Positions 1 through 5,957 of a DNA stretch of 7,373 nt are shown piece after piece. Origin of the DNA: Acetobacteraceae bacterium (lineage in GTDB: Bacteria > Pseudomonadota > Alphaproteobacteria > Acetobacterales > Acetobacteraceae); contig CANHTE010000055.1 in the NCBI GenBank assembly GCA_947462945.1, positions 1 through 7,373 on the forward strand, in the 5' to 3' direction. Positions within the stretch are counted from its first letter, which is position 1; each line of letters begins with the position of its first letter. The position numbers were made by a program, and so were the translations under genes. The notes under the pieces are model-generated. The model had not been told where the DNA came from. It ran no database searches and saw nothing but the letters and a program-made list of their open reading frames with translations.

Positions 1-479
1 CCCTCAGCACTTCGGGCGTGGTGCCGATGATGGATAAATGCGGCGAGGAGCTGGGCGTGAACCTGGCCGTCTCGCTTCATGCGGTGCGCGATGATCTGCG
101 CGATGTGATCGTGCCGCTGAACCGCAAATACCCCATCGCCGAATTGCTGGCGGCCTGCGCGCGCTATCCCGGCGCGTCCAATGCCCGGCGGATCACCTTC
201 GAATACGTCATGCTGCGCGGCGTGAATGACAGTGAGGCCGAGGCGCATGAATTGGTGCGGCTGCTGCACGGGCTGCCGGCCAAGGTGAACCTGATTCCGT
301 TCAACCCCTGGCCGGGCTCACCCTATCAGACCTCGACGCCCGAGGCGCTGCGGAAATTTGCGGCGATCGTGAATGATGCGGGGTATTCCAGCCCGATCCG
401 TCGGCCGCGGGGGCGGGATATCCTGGCGGCTTGCGGGCAGCTGAAGACCGAGTCGGAACGGGCGAAGCGGGAAGCGTGA
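1..479 (+). CDS. rlmN: RlmN, 23S rRNA (A2503-C2)/tRNA (A37-C2) methyltransferase, C-terminal part
   Basis: Partial gene; its 5' end lies outside the window. RlmN is a cytoplasmic radical-SAM enzyme that methylates C2 of A2503 in 23S rRNA and of A37 in some tRNAs. The frame is open from the first bases and reads [10 protein letters not shown], the conserved stretch in the second half of the radical-SAM barrel. It continues with [15 protein letters not shown] and [10 protein letters not shown], all family hallmarks. The C-terminal segment [14 protein letters not shown] carries the catalytic cysteine (codon 432-434) that is transiently methylated in the ping-pong mechanism (Cys355 in E. coli). 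The iron-sulfur CxxxCxxC motif and the resolving cysteine would lie upstream, so they cannot be checked. A GTG at 18 is internal and not a real start. The gene ends in TGA just before a strong terminator-like hairpin, so it probably closes its own transcript. Confidence 0.95.
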   Translation, partial: LSTSGVVPMMDKCGEELGVNLAVSLHAVRDDLRDVIVPLNRKYPIAELLAACARYPGASNARRITFEYVMLRGVNDSEAEAHELVRLLHGLPAKVNLIPFNPWPGSPYQTSTPEALRKFAAIVNDAGYSSPIRRPRGRDILAACGQLKTESERAKREA

Positions 480-485
480 GGACAG

Positions 486-580
486 AAAAGGGGCCTCCGG
501 CGGCGGGGGTCACGGACCCCAGACCCCATTCTTCGGAAAGGGGTCTGGGGCCCCGGCCCCAGCCGCCGGAGGCCCTTTTT
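486..580 (+). terminator. Long hairpin terminator after rlmN, with UUCG tetraloop
   Basis: A long, nearly continuous inverted repeat. The outer arms 491-504 and 562-575 are perfectly complementary (14 bp). They extend outward through a G-T wobble and A-T pairs between 486-490 and 576-580. GGGG 505-508 can pair with CCCC 557-560. The inner arms 517-527 (CCCCAGACCCC) and 540-550 (GGGGTCTGGGG) pair perfectly over 11 bp. The tip is T-T-C closing a TTCG tetraloop (532-535) flanked by C and G, the extra-stable cUUCGg type. The six T residues at 576-581 make it a plausible intrinsic terminator for rlmN. The A-run on the left flank would serve the same role on the other strand. Its size is larger than a minimal terminator and it may belong to a dispersed intergenic repeat family. 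Confidence 0.8.
568..572 (+). promoter_or_regulatory. Shine-Dalgarno GGAGG of the MFS gene, inside the terminator stem
   Basis: GGAGG lies 10 bases before the TTG at 583, which is good spacing and supports that start. It is also part of the 3' arm of the long hairpin and pairs with CCTCC at 494-498. In any transcript that enters from rlmN, the site would be sequestered. The pairing is seen in the sequence; an effect on translation is inferred. Confidence 0.55.
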
Positions 581-582
581 TC

Positions 583-1755
583 TTGAGCCCCGCACCGGCC
601 GTCTCCATCTGGCTCGTGGCCCTGGCGGGCTTCGCCTCCGGCTCCGGCATGCGCATCATGGACCCGCTGATGCCCCTGGTGGCGGCCGATTTCGGTGTTT
701 CCGTCTCGGGCGTGGCGGTCCTCATTGCGGCTTTCATGCTGACTTATGGCGGCGGCCAGGTGGCGGTCGGCCCGCTGGGGGACCGGCTGGGCAAGCTGCG
801 GGTGGCGGCCGTGGCCTTGATGCTGTTCGGCAGCTTCACCGTGCTGGCGGAATTCGCCTCCAGCCTCACGGAATTGACGCTGCTGCGGGCGGCGGGCGGG
901 CTGGTGGCCGGCGCCGTGATCCCGTTGCTGCTGGCCCATATTGGCGACACGGTGCCCTACAACGAACGCCAGGCGGTGATCGGGCAATTCCTCATCGGCA
1001 ATGTCATGGCGCAAATGCTGACCGGGCCGATTTCGGGCATTCTGGGCGAGCATTTCGGCTGGCAGACCAGCTTTCTCGTGTTTGGCTGCTTCACTGCCGC
1101 CATTGGGCTGTTGTTGGCCGCGCGGCTGGGCGCACAAATGTGGCGCGGGCTGCCGGATGGCACGCGCGGGCAGTCGGGGCTGATGGCCTATGCCCGGCTG
1201 CTGCGAAACCCCAATGCGCGGCGCCTGCTGCTGGCGGCCTTCCTGGATGGGGCGCTGCTGTTCGGCGGCGCCTTTCCCTTCATCGCCTCCTTTCTCATCG
1301 AGGATTTCGGGCTCTCGGCCGGTGAGGCCGGGCTGGTGGTGGCGGCGTTTGGGCTGGGCGCGCTGGCCTATACCCAGGTGGCGCGGCGCATGGTGCGGCG
1401 CTTTGGCGAGCGCGGGCTGCTGCTGTGGGGGGGCCTGGGCCTGGCCGCGGGGCTGGGACTGACGGCCCTGGCGCCCGGCTGGGGCGTGATCCTGGCCTTG
1501 CAGCTTCTCCTGGGCTTTTGCTTCTACTCCTTCCACGGCGTGTTGCAGGCCCGCGCGACGGAGGCGATGCCGGAAGCGCGCGGCACGGCGGTGTCGGCCT
1601 TCGCCATGGCGCTGTTCATGGGCCAAACGAGCGGAAGCCTGGTATTCGCCGGGGTGATCGCGGGCGGCGGCTATGCCTGGGCCTTCGGGATTGCGGCAGC
1701 GGGCATGGCGGTGTTTGCGGTCTGGGTGCGCGGCGGGGTGGCACGCAGCGCCTGA
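583..1755 (+). CDS. Major facilitator superfamily (MFS) transporter, substrate unknown
   Basis: A 390-residue integral inner-membrane protein with about 12 hydrophobic segments in two halves, the usual size for an MFS_1 permease. MFS motif A is clear at residues 63-73 (GPLGDRLGKLR), in the loop between helices 2 and 3. R102 in LLRAAGGLVAG matches motif B in helix 4. The stretch 139-152 (GNVMAQMLTGPISG) resembles motif C of drug:H+ antiporters, which hints at efflux but does not settle a substrate. A TTG start is chosen because GGAGG lies 10 bases upstream and because helix 1 (about residues 9-34) would be cut in half by the next candidate, ATG 649, which has no ribosome site. It starts two bases after the T-tract of the rlmN terminator, leaving no room for its own promoter in the gap. 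Transcription must read through or begin inside rlmN. Nothing links it to the riboflavin genes except position. Confidence 0.88.
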   Translation: MSPAPAVSIWLVALAGFASGSGMRIMDPLMPLVAADFGVSVSGVAVLIAAFMLTYGGGQVAVGPLGDRLGKLRVAAVALMLFGSFTVLAEFASSLTELTLLRAAGGLVAGAVIPLLLAHIGDTVPYNERQAVIGQFLIGNVMAQMLTGPISGILGEHFGWQTSFLVFGCFTAAIGLLLAARLGAQMWRGLPDGTRGQSGLMAYARLLRNPNARRLLLAAFLDGALLFGGAFPFIASFLIEDFGLSAGEAGLVVAAFGLGALAYTQVARRMVRRFGERGLLLWGGLGLAAGLGLTALAPGWGVILALQLLLGFCFYSFHGVLQARATEAMPEARGTAVSAFAMALFMGQTSGSLVFAGVIAGGGYAWAFGIAAAGMAVFAVWVRGGVARSA

Positions 1756-1784
1756 AGCCGCCGGCCGGGGGGGGCGCGATCCCT

Positions 1785-1866
1785 GGCAAGGAGGCAAAGC
1801 CTGCGCCTTGGACAAAGCCGGTCACCTCTCGCAAGGCAAAAAATCCAGCTCTCTGGACAAGGAGGC
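1785..1866 (+). repeat. Tandem two-hairpin intergenic module, copy A (MFS-nrdR gap)
   Basis: Two consecutive units of similar design. Unit 1 starts GCAAGG (1786-1791). It folds as CAAGG-AGGC (1787-1795), loop AAA, GCCT (1799-1802), a 3-base bulge, then CCTTG (1806-1810), and ends with TTGGACAAAG (1808-1817). Unit 2 starts GCAAGG (1831-1836), has TCCAG (1844-1848) pairing with CTGGA (1853-1857) around CTCT, and ends CTGGACAAGG (1853-1862). The nonamer CAAGGAGGC occurs exactly at 1787-1795 and 1858-1866, bracketing the module. It resembles the module between nusB and thiL in layout. It may end the MFS transcript, but no long T-tract follows, so a REP-like or RNA-processing element is equally possible. 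Confidence 0.5.
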
Positions 1867-1952
1867 GGGGGTGAGTACGGGGGGCCGGCGCGTCCGGGGA
1901 ATGCGATCAGGCCAGCACGGAATTTCCGCGCAACGTGACAGCGGCGCCCGAA

Positions 1953-1981
1953 TTTCCTTCGCCCGACCGAGCGGCTATAGA
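1953..1981 (+). promoter_or_regulatory. Candidate promoter of nrdR / rib operon
   Basis: TATAGA at 1976-1981, within GCTATAGAG, is a fair -10 box and stands out in very GC-rich DNA. A weak -35 (TTTCCT, 1953-1958) lies 17 bases upstream and fits TTGACA poorly. Initiation a few bases after 1981 would give a leader of roughly 50 bases before nrdR at 2040. This is the only plausible promoter seen between the MFS gene and the riboflavin genes, so it may drive the whole nrdR-thiL unit. Based on motif inspection only. Confidence 0.35.
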
Positions 1982-2039
1982 GAGGGCGGATGCGGGTCAT
2001 CGGGAACGGCCGGGCAAGCACGATCCGAAAGGCCAAATC

Positions 2040-2492
2040 ATGCGATGCCCCTATTGCGGAAATGACGAGACCCAGGTGAAGGACAGCCGCCCTTCCGAGG
2101 ACGGCTCCTCCATCCGGCGCCGCCGTTTCTGCCCCGCCTGCGGCAACCGCTTCACCACCTTCGAGCGTGTGACGCTGCGGGAACTCACCGTCCTGAAGAC
2201 CGATGGCCGCCGGGTTCCCTTTGACCGGGACAAGCTGGGCAAATCCATCAAGATCGCCTGTCGCAAGCGGCCGGTGGATGATGAGCGGATCGAACGCATC
2301 CTGACGGGCATTCAGCGCCGGCTGGAGATGGAGACCGAGGCCGAAATCCCCTCCCGCCGGATTGGCGAGATGGTGATGGAGACGCTGAAGGGCGTGGACC
2401 AGGTGGCCTATGTGCGCTTTGCCTCGGTCTATCAGAATTTCTCCGAGGCCAAGGATTTCCAGGCCTTCCTGGGCGGGCTGGACGCCTCGTAA
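2040..2492 (+). CDS. nrdR: NrdR, transcriptional repressor of ribonucleotide reductase genes
   Basis: A 150-residue protein, the normal NrdR length. NrdR senses ATP/dATP through an ATP-cone domain and represses nrd operons by binding paired NrdR boxes. The N-terminal zinc ribbon is complete: C3-x2-C6 (MRCPYC) and C31-x2-C34 (FCPACG), with the conserved basic run RRRRF (26-30) between them. The ATP-cone follows at about 49-139, opening with [16 protein letters not shown] and ending with the typical [13 protein letters not shown]. The ATG at 2040 is chosen because NrdR proteins begin directly with MRCPYC and AAAGG (2028-2032) lies 7 bases upstream. The in-frame GTG at 1935 would add an unconserved 35-residue tail. 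Association with rib genes is common in alphaproteobacteria and many other bacteria. No NrdR box pair was recognised in its own upstream region. Confidence 0.97.
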   Translation: MRCPYCGNDETQVKDSRPSEDGSSIRRRRFCPACGNRFTTFERVTLRELTVLKTDGRRVPFDRDKLGKSIKIACRKRPVDDERIERILTGIQRRLEMETEAEIPSRRIGEMVMETLKGVDQVAYVRFASVYQNFSEAKDFQAFLGGLDAS

Positions 2493-2611
2493 TGCACATG
2501 GCGCGGCCGATTCACCGCTCCGGCAAGCAGCCTTCGCGGATCAGACGCCGGGGCACCGCGCGGCCAATTCAGCGCCCCCAAAAGCAGCGTCAGCGAACGG
2601 GACGCTGGTGA
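2492..2611 (+). CDS. Possible 39-aa Arg-rich small protein or leader peptide between nrdR and ribD
   Basis: A short ORF fills the nrdR-ribD gap exactly. Its ATG shares one base with the nrdR stop (TAATG) and its TGA overlaps the ribD start (GTGA). It is in a different frame from both neighbours. It has 11 Arg, 2 Lys, no acidic residue and a C-terminal Trp, so it would be extremely basic. ARPI recurs at residues 4-7 and 23-26, a 19-residue period produced by the direct repeat in the DNA. There is no clear Shine-Dalgarno sequence, so translation would depend on coupling to nrdR termination. I do not recognise it. Arg-rich chance ORFs are common in GC-rich DNA, and its third-position GC (about three quarters) looks lower than in the neighbouring genes. 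It could be a coupling peptide that hands ribosomes to ribD, or chance. Confidence 0.3.
   Translation: MHMARPIHRSGKQPSRIRRRGTARPIQRPQKQRQRTGRW
2501..2578 (+). repeat. Diverged direct repeat in the nrdR-ribD gap
   Basis: Two 21-base copies at 2501-2521 and 2558-2578 match at 18 positions. Both begin GCGCGGCC and share the core ATTCA. The offset is 57 bases, a multiple of three. The copies nearly fill the gap before ribD, so they could be a paired protein-binding site or the remnant of a small tandem duplication. Confidence 0.6.
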
Positions 2612-3714
2612 CGGACGAAGCCCATATGCGGGCCGCCCTGCAACTCGCGGCGCGGGGCCTGGGCAATACCTGGCCCAACCCGGCGGTGGGCTGCGTGCTG
2701 GTAAAGGAGGGCAACGTCATCGGCCGTGGCTGGACGCAGCCCGGGGGTCGTCCCCATGCCGAGACCCAGGCTTTGGCCCGCGCCGAAGCACTCTCCCCCG
2801 GCGCCGCGCGCGGCGCCACGGCCTATGTCACGCTGGAGCCATGCTCGCATCACGGCCGCACGCCGCCCTGCTGTGATGCGCTGATTCGCGCCGGCATCGC
2901 CCGCGTCGTCGTGGCCTTGCGAGACCCTGACGCACGGGTGGATGGGCGCGGCTTCGCCCGCCTTCGCCAGGCCGGCATCACGGTGGAGGAAGGGCTGATG
3001 GGGGCCGAGGCGGCGGCGCTCAATGCCGGCTTCATTCGCCGCATCACCCGGGGCCTGCCGCTGATCACCCTGAAACTCGCTTCCACGCTGGATGGGCGCA
3101 TCGCCAACAGCACAGGCGAAAGCCGCTGGATCACCGGGCCGACGGCCCGCCTGGCCGTGCATGCGCTGCGCGCCCGGCATGACGCGGTGATGGTGGGCAG
3201 CGGCACGGTGCTGGCCGATGACCCGGACCTGACCTGCCGCATCGCCGGGATGGATCCGGTGCCCATGCTGCGCGTCATCGCCGATGCGCGGCTGCGCACG
3301 CCACCCACGGCGCGGCTGGTGCGGGAGGCACGCCTACAGCCCAGCTGGCTGCTGACCGGCGCCGGGCATCGTCCTTCCGCGCTGGCACCCTATATCGCGG
3401 CAGGGGTGGAGGTGGTGAGCATTCGTCGCGCGCCCGGCGGCGGGCTGCTGCCCCGGCCGATGCTGGCGGCGCTGGCCGCGCGCGGCGTCACCCGCGTGCT
3501 GGTCGAGGGTGGCGCCGGCCTCGCCGCTGCCCTGCTGCGGGCGGGGCTTGTGGACCGCCTCGTCTGGTACCATGCCCCTGGCCTGATGGGCGCCGAAGGG
3601 CTGGCGAGCCTGGGGCCGATGGGCGTGGCCGCACTCTCCGCCATGCCGCGTTTCCGGCGGACGGCGACGCAAGTGCTGGGCGAGGATGTGATGAGCGAGT
3701 TCGTGAAGGAGTAG
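2608..3714 (+). CDS. ribD: RibD, bifunctional pyrimidine deaminase / reductase of riboflavin synthesis
   Basis: A 368-residue cytoplasmic enzyme (E. coli RibD is 367). It deaminates the GTP cyclohydrolase II product and reduces its ribosyl side chain with NADPH, giving 5-amino-6-ribitylamino-uracil 5'-phosphate. The deaminase domain (about 1-145) has the complete zinc site: H50 and E52 in HAE, then C79 and C88 in PCSHHGRTPPC. PNPAVGCVLV (23-32) is also typical. The reductase domain (about 150-368) starts LITLKLASTLDGRIA, carries GESRWITG (170-177) and VGSGTVLADDPDL (196-208), and later shows VEGGAGLAAALL. The GTG start gives MTDEAHMRAAL, which aligns with the usual RibD N-terminus. The frame stays open upstream into nrdR but has no other good start after the nrdR stop. 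Its stop region carries the ribosome site of ribE. Confidence 0.95.
   Translation: MTDEAHMRAALQLAARGLGNTWPNPAVGCVLVKEGNVIGRGWTQPGGRPHAETQALARAEALSPGAARGATAYVTLEPCSHHGRTPPCCDALIRAGIARVVVALRDPDARVDGRGFARLRQAGITVEEGLMGAEAAALNAGFIRRITRGLPLITLKLASTLDGRIANSTGESRWITGPTARLAVHALRARHDAVMVGSGTVLADDPDLTCRIAGMDPVPMLRVIADARLRTPPTARLVREARLQPSWLLTGAGHRPSALAPYIAAGVEVVSIRRAPGGGLLPRPMLAALAARGVTRVLVEGGAGLAAALLRAGLVDRLVWYHAPGLMGAEGLASLGPMGVAALSAMPRFRRTATQVLGEDVMSEFVKE
3706..3711 (+). promoter_or_regulatory. Shine-Dalgarno of ribE, at the ribD stop
   Basis: AAGGAG overlaps the last ribD codons and sits 8 bases before the ribE ATG at 3720. It is the strongest ribosome site in the cluster. Because ribosomes finishing ribD pass over it, ribE translation is probably linked to ribD translation. 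Confidence 0.7.
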
Positions 3715-3719
3715 GGCGC

Positions 3720-4322
3720 ATGTTCACCGGAATCATCACGGGCCTCGGCGCGTTGCGGGAGATACAGCCCATCGGCCAGGGGCATGACATGCGCCTGGTG
3801 ATCGGCGTGGCGCCCGATTTTCTGGCCGGCGCCGAGCTGGGCTGCTCCATCGCCTGCTCCGGCATCTGCCTGACCGCGGTGGAGTTGAATGCCGACAGCT
3901 TCGCCGTGGATGCCAGCGCCGAGACCCTGGCGCGCACCACCATGGGCCAATGGCGCGCGGGCGGGCGGGTGAATCTGGAGCGCAGCCTGAAGCTGGGCGA
4001 CGAATTGGGCGGGCACCTGGTCTCGGGCCATGTGGATGGCGTGGGGCGCGTGCTCTCGGCCACGCCGGAAAATGCTTCGGTCCGCTGGCGCTTCGGCGTG
4101 CCGGGGGATATCGCGAAATACATCGCGGTGAAGGGCAGTGTGGCGATTGATGGCGTCTCCTTGACCGTGAACGAGGTTGACGCGGAGAGTTTCGGGGTCA
4201 ACATCATCCCCCATACCGCCGCCGTGACCAGCTTCGGAACGCTGCAACCCGGCGATGCGGTGAATATCGAGATAGACACGCTGGCGCGCTACGTCGCTCG
4301 GCTGATGGAGTTTCGGGCGTGA
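3720..4322 (+). CDS. ribE: Riboflavin synthase alpha chain (RibE/RibC)
   Basis: A 200-residue enzyme that dismutates two molecules of 6,7-dimethyl-8-ribityllumazine to riboflavin plus the pyrimidine returned to RibH. It has the two tandem lumazine-binding barrels expected. Barrel 1 (about 1-95) opens with the diagnostic MFTGII and contains SIACSGICLTAVEL with C50. Barrel 2 (about 98-190) begins GGHLVSGHVDG with H104 and contains DGVSLTVNEV with S147. NIEIDTLARYV near the end gives D186 and the start of the trimerisation helix. These residues correspond to the active-site set F2, T3, C48, H102, S146 and D185 of the E. coli enzyme. The last bases overlap the GTG of the next gene (GTGA at 4319-4322). 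Some annotators call the same gene ribC. Confidence 0.96.
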   Translation: MFTGIITGLGALREIQPIGQGHDMRLVIGVAPDFLAGAELGCSIACSGICLTAVELNADSFAVDASAETLARTTMGQWRAGGRVNLERSLKLGDELGGHLVSGHVDGVGRVLSATPENASVRWRFGVPGDIAKYIAVKGSVAIDGVSLTVNEVDAESFGVNIIPHTAAVTSFGTLQPGDAVNIEIDTLARYVARLMEFRA

Positions 4323-5440
4323 GCGTCGCTGCAACCAACACCACCTGGCATGAATTCATCACGCCCACCGAGGAGCTTCTGGAAGAAGCCCGGCGCGGCA
4401 AGATGTTCATCCTGGTGGATGACGAAGACCGCGAGAATGAAGGGGACCTCGTCATCCCCGCGCAATTCGCGACGCCGGACGCCATCAACTTCATGGCCCG
4501 CTTTGCCCGTGGCCTGATCTGCCTGGCGATGACGCGCCAGCGGGTGGAGCAGCTGGGCCTGCCGCTCATGGCGCAATCCAATGGCACGCGGCACCAGACG
4601 GCCTTCACCGTCAGCATCGAGGCGCGGGACGGCGTCACCACCGGCATTTCCGCGGCTGATCGCGCACGGACCGTCGCCGTGGCCATCAACCCCGAACTCT
4701 CGCGCGAGCATATCGTCACGCCAGGGCATGTGTTTCCGCTGGTGGCGCGGGAGGGCGGCACGCTGATCCGCGCCGGCCATACCGAGGCGGCGGTGGATTT
4801 CGCGCGGCTGGCCGGGCTGAACCCGGCCGGCGTGATCTGCGAGATCATGAATGATGACGGCACCATGGCCCGCCTGCCGGATTTGGTGGCTTTCGCCCAG
4901 ATGCATGGCCTGAAGCTGGGCACCATCGCGGACCTCATCGGCCATCGCCGCCGGACCGAGCGGCTGATCCAGCGCGTCGAGGAGGGTGAGATCACCCACG
5001 CCGTGGGCGGGGATTGGCGCCTGGTCGTCTATAACTCGGCACTGGAATCGGGCGAGCATGTGGCCCTGATCAAGGGCGACATCACCGGGCCTGAGCCGGT
5101 GCTGACCCGCATGCATGCGGCCAATCTGATGAATGACATGGTGGGCGGCCGCGGCGTGCGCGAATTGCATGGCGCGATGGAGGCCATTGCGGCCGAGGGC
5201 CGGGGCGTGGTTGTCATCCTGCGCGATTACCGGCGTGATGGCATCAGCACCCATGTTCGCCGCAACCGTGACAACAACGCCACCCCGCAGCTGCGCGATT
5301 ATGGCGTCGGCGCGCAAATCCTGGCCGATCTGGGCGTGACCGACATGATCCGGCTCTCCAACCATCCGCGCCCGCTTGTGGGGCTGGAGGGCTGGGGCTT
5401 GCGTGTCGTGGCCACGCGGCCTGTTGTCGGCGAAAGCTGA
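4319..5440 (+). CDS. ribBA: RibBA-type protein: intact DHBP synthase plus degenerate GTP cyclohydrolase II-like domain
   Basis: A 373-residue two-domain protein. The N-terminal half is 3,4-dihydroxy-2-butanone 4-phosphate synthase, which makes the four-carbon precursor from ribulose 5-phosphate. It has DDEDRENEGDLV (34-45, metal and substrate acids), C68 in GLICLAMT, RHQTAFTVSIEA, TPGHVFPL, H154 in RAGHTEA and E175 in CEIMNDDG. The C-terminal half (about 232-365) has the GTP cyclohydrolase II fold signature HVALIKGDI (247-255), DYGVGAQIL (327-335) and VGLEGWGL. However, it lacks the zinc cysteines: the usual SECLTGD is AANLMND (267-273), the RCDCG stretch is gone, and there is no cysteine after residue 174. 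The RQEGRGIGL motif is also lost. It probably acts only as RibB (such proteins have been called RibBX), with GCHII encoded elsewhere. The GTG start overlaps the ribE stop, with GGAG 8 bases upstream. Confidence 0.93.
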   Translation: MSVAATNTTWHEFITPTEELLEEARRGKMFILVDDEDRENEGDLVIPAQFATPDAINFMARFARGLICLAMTRQRVEQLGLPLMAQSNGTRHQTAFTVSIEARDGVTTGISAADRARTVAVAINPELSREHIVTPGHVFPLVAREGGTLIRAGHTEAAVDFARLAGLNPAGVICEIMNDDGTMARLPDLVAFAQMHGLKLGTIADLIGHRRRTERLIQRVEEGEITHAVGGDWRLVVYNSALESGEHVALIKGDITGPEPVLTRMHAANLMNDMVGGRGVRELHGAMEAIAAEGRGVVVILRDYRRDGISTHVRRNRDNNATPQLRDYGVGAQILADLGVTDMIRLSNHPRPLVGLEGWGLRVVATRPVVGES

Positions 5441-5465
5441 TGAGCCCCTTCTGCGGAGCGGATGA

Positions 5466-5957
5466 ATGAGCACCATTGATGGCCCCAAGCGCGACACGGT
5501 GCAGGTGCCGGGCCCCCCGGTGCGCATCCTGCTGATCCAGGCGCCGTACTACGACGAAATCGTCGGCGGCATGCGCCAGGGCGTGGAGCGTGTGGTGGCC
5601 GAGGCCGGCGGGCTGCTCGATGTGGTGGATGTGGCCGGCGCCTTCGAATTGCCCGCCACGCTGCGCATGGCGCTGGACGCTGATGACGAGGAGCCGCGCT
5701 GGGATGGCTTCGTGCTGCTCGGCTGCGTCGTGCGTGGCGAGACCGATCACTATGACCATATCTGCCGTGAGGCGTGCTCGGGCGTGATGAATATCTCCAG
5801 CGAATCGGGCGCTGCCATCGGCTTCGGGCTGCTCACCGTCCACAATATCGAACAGGCCATCGCGCGCTCCCGCCAGGATGCGCACAACAAGGGGGCGGAG
5901 GCCGCCCAGGCCGCCCTCATGCAGGTGGGTTTGCGCCGCCGCTGGGGCCTCGGTTGA
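5466..5957 (+). CDS. ribH: Lumazine synthase (6,7-dimethyl-8-ribityllumazine synthase)
   Basis: A 163-residue enzyme condensing DHBP with the ribitylamino-uracil to form lumazine, the substrate of riboflavin synthase. Family marks are GAFELP (58-63), LGCVVRGETDHYDHICRE (85-102) with catalytic H95 and the phosphate-binding GET, and NKGAEAAQAAL near the C-terminus. GLLTVHNIEQAI (about 125-136) has the HN/EN-type wording seen in alphaproteobacterial RibH1-like enzymes rather than the LTTxT of E. coli RibE. PYYDEIV supplies the aromatic position that packs on the substrate. The protein would assemble into pentamers or larger shells, as the family does. ATG 5466 is preferred over the out-of-frame ATG at 5462 because it gives the full protein, and CGGAG (5454-5458) lies 7 bases upstream. 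It follows ribBA by 25 bases, and its stop overlaps the nusB start. Confidence 0.96.
   Translation: MSTIDGPKRDTVQVPGPPVRILLIQAPYYDEIVGGMRQGVERVVAEAGGLLDVVDVAGAFELPATLRMALDADDEEPRWDGFVLLGCVVRGETDHYDHICREACSGVMNISSESGAAIGFGLLTVHNIEQAIARSRQDAHNKGAEAAQAALMQVGLRRRWGLG

Noticed and set aside
301..1815. A 504-codon open frame on the - strand across rlmN and the MFS gene
   Set aside because: It is a low-complexity Arg/Gln/Pro/His-rich translation antisense to a clear transporter, typical of a shadow frame in GC-rich DNA.
1935..2039. Upstream GTG start giving NrdR a 35-residue extension
   Set aside because: NrdR proteins begin with MRCPYC, and the ATG at 2040 has its own AAAGG; the extension would also cover the candidate promoter.
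1871..2065. A 64-codon ORF starting GTG with AAGGAGG 5 bases upstream
   Set aside because: The ribosome-like site is part of the repeat module, the product is Gly/Arg/Ser-rich without motifs, it crosses the likely promoter, and it runs into nrdR out of frame.
2493..2607. FMN riboswitch in the ribD leader
   Set aside because: No conserved RFN core such as AGGGGCA or the CCGAC-type segments could be found, and the space is small.
2410..2607. RibD extended to the GTG at 2410 inside nrdR
   Set aside because: It would overlap most of the end of nrdR and add a 66-residue unconserved tail; GTG 2608 matches the known RibD N-terminus and length.
5462..5479. A five-codon ORF (MNEHH) overlapping the ribH start in another frame
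   Set aside because: It arises from ATGAATGA next to the true ATG and is too short to support without ribosome data.
4289..5527. A 412-codon open frame on the - strand antisense to ribBA
   Set aside because: Shadow of the ribBA frame; biased composition and no domain seen.
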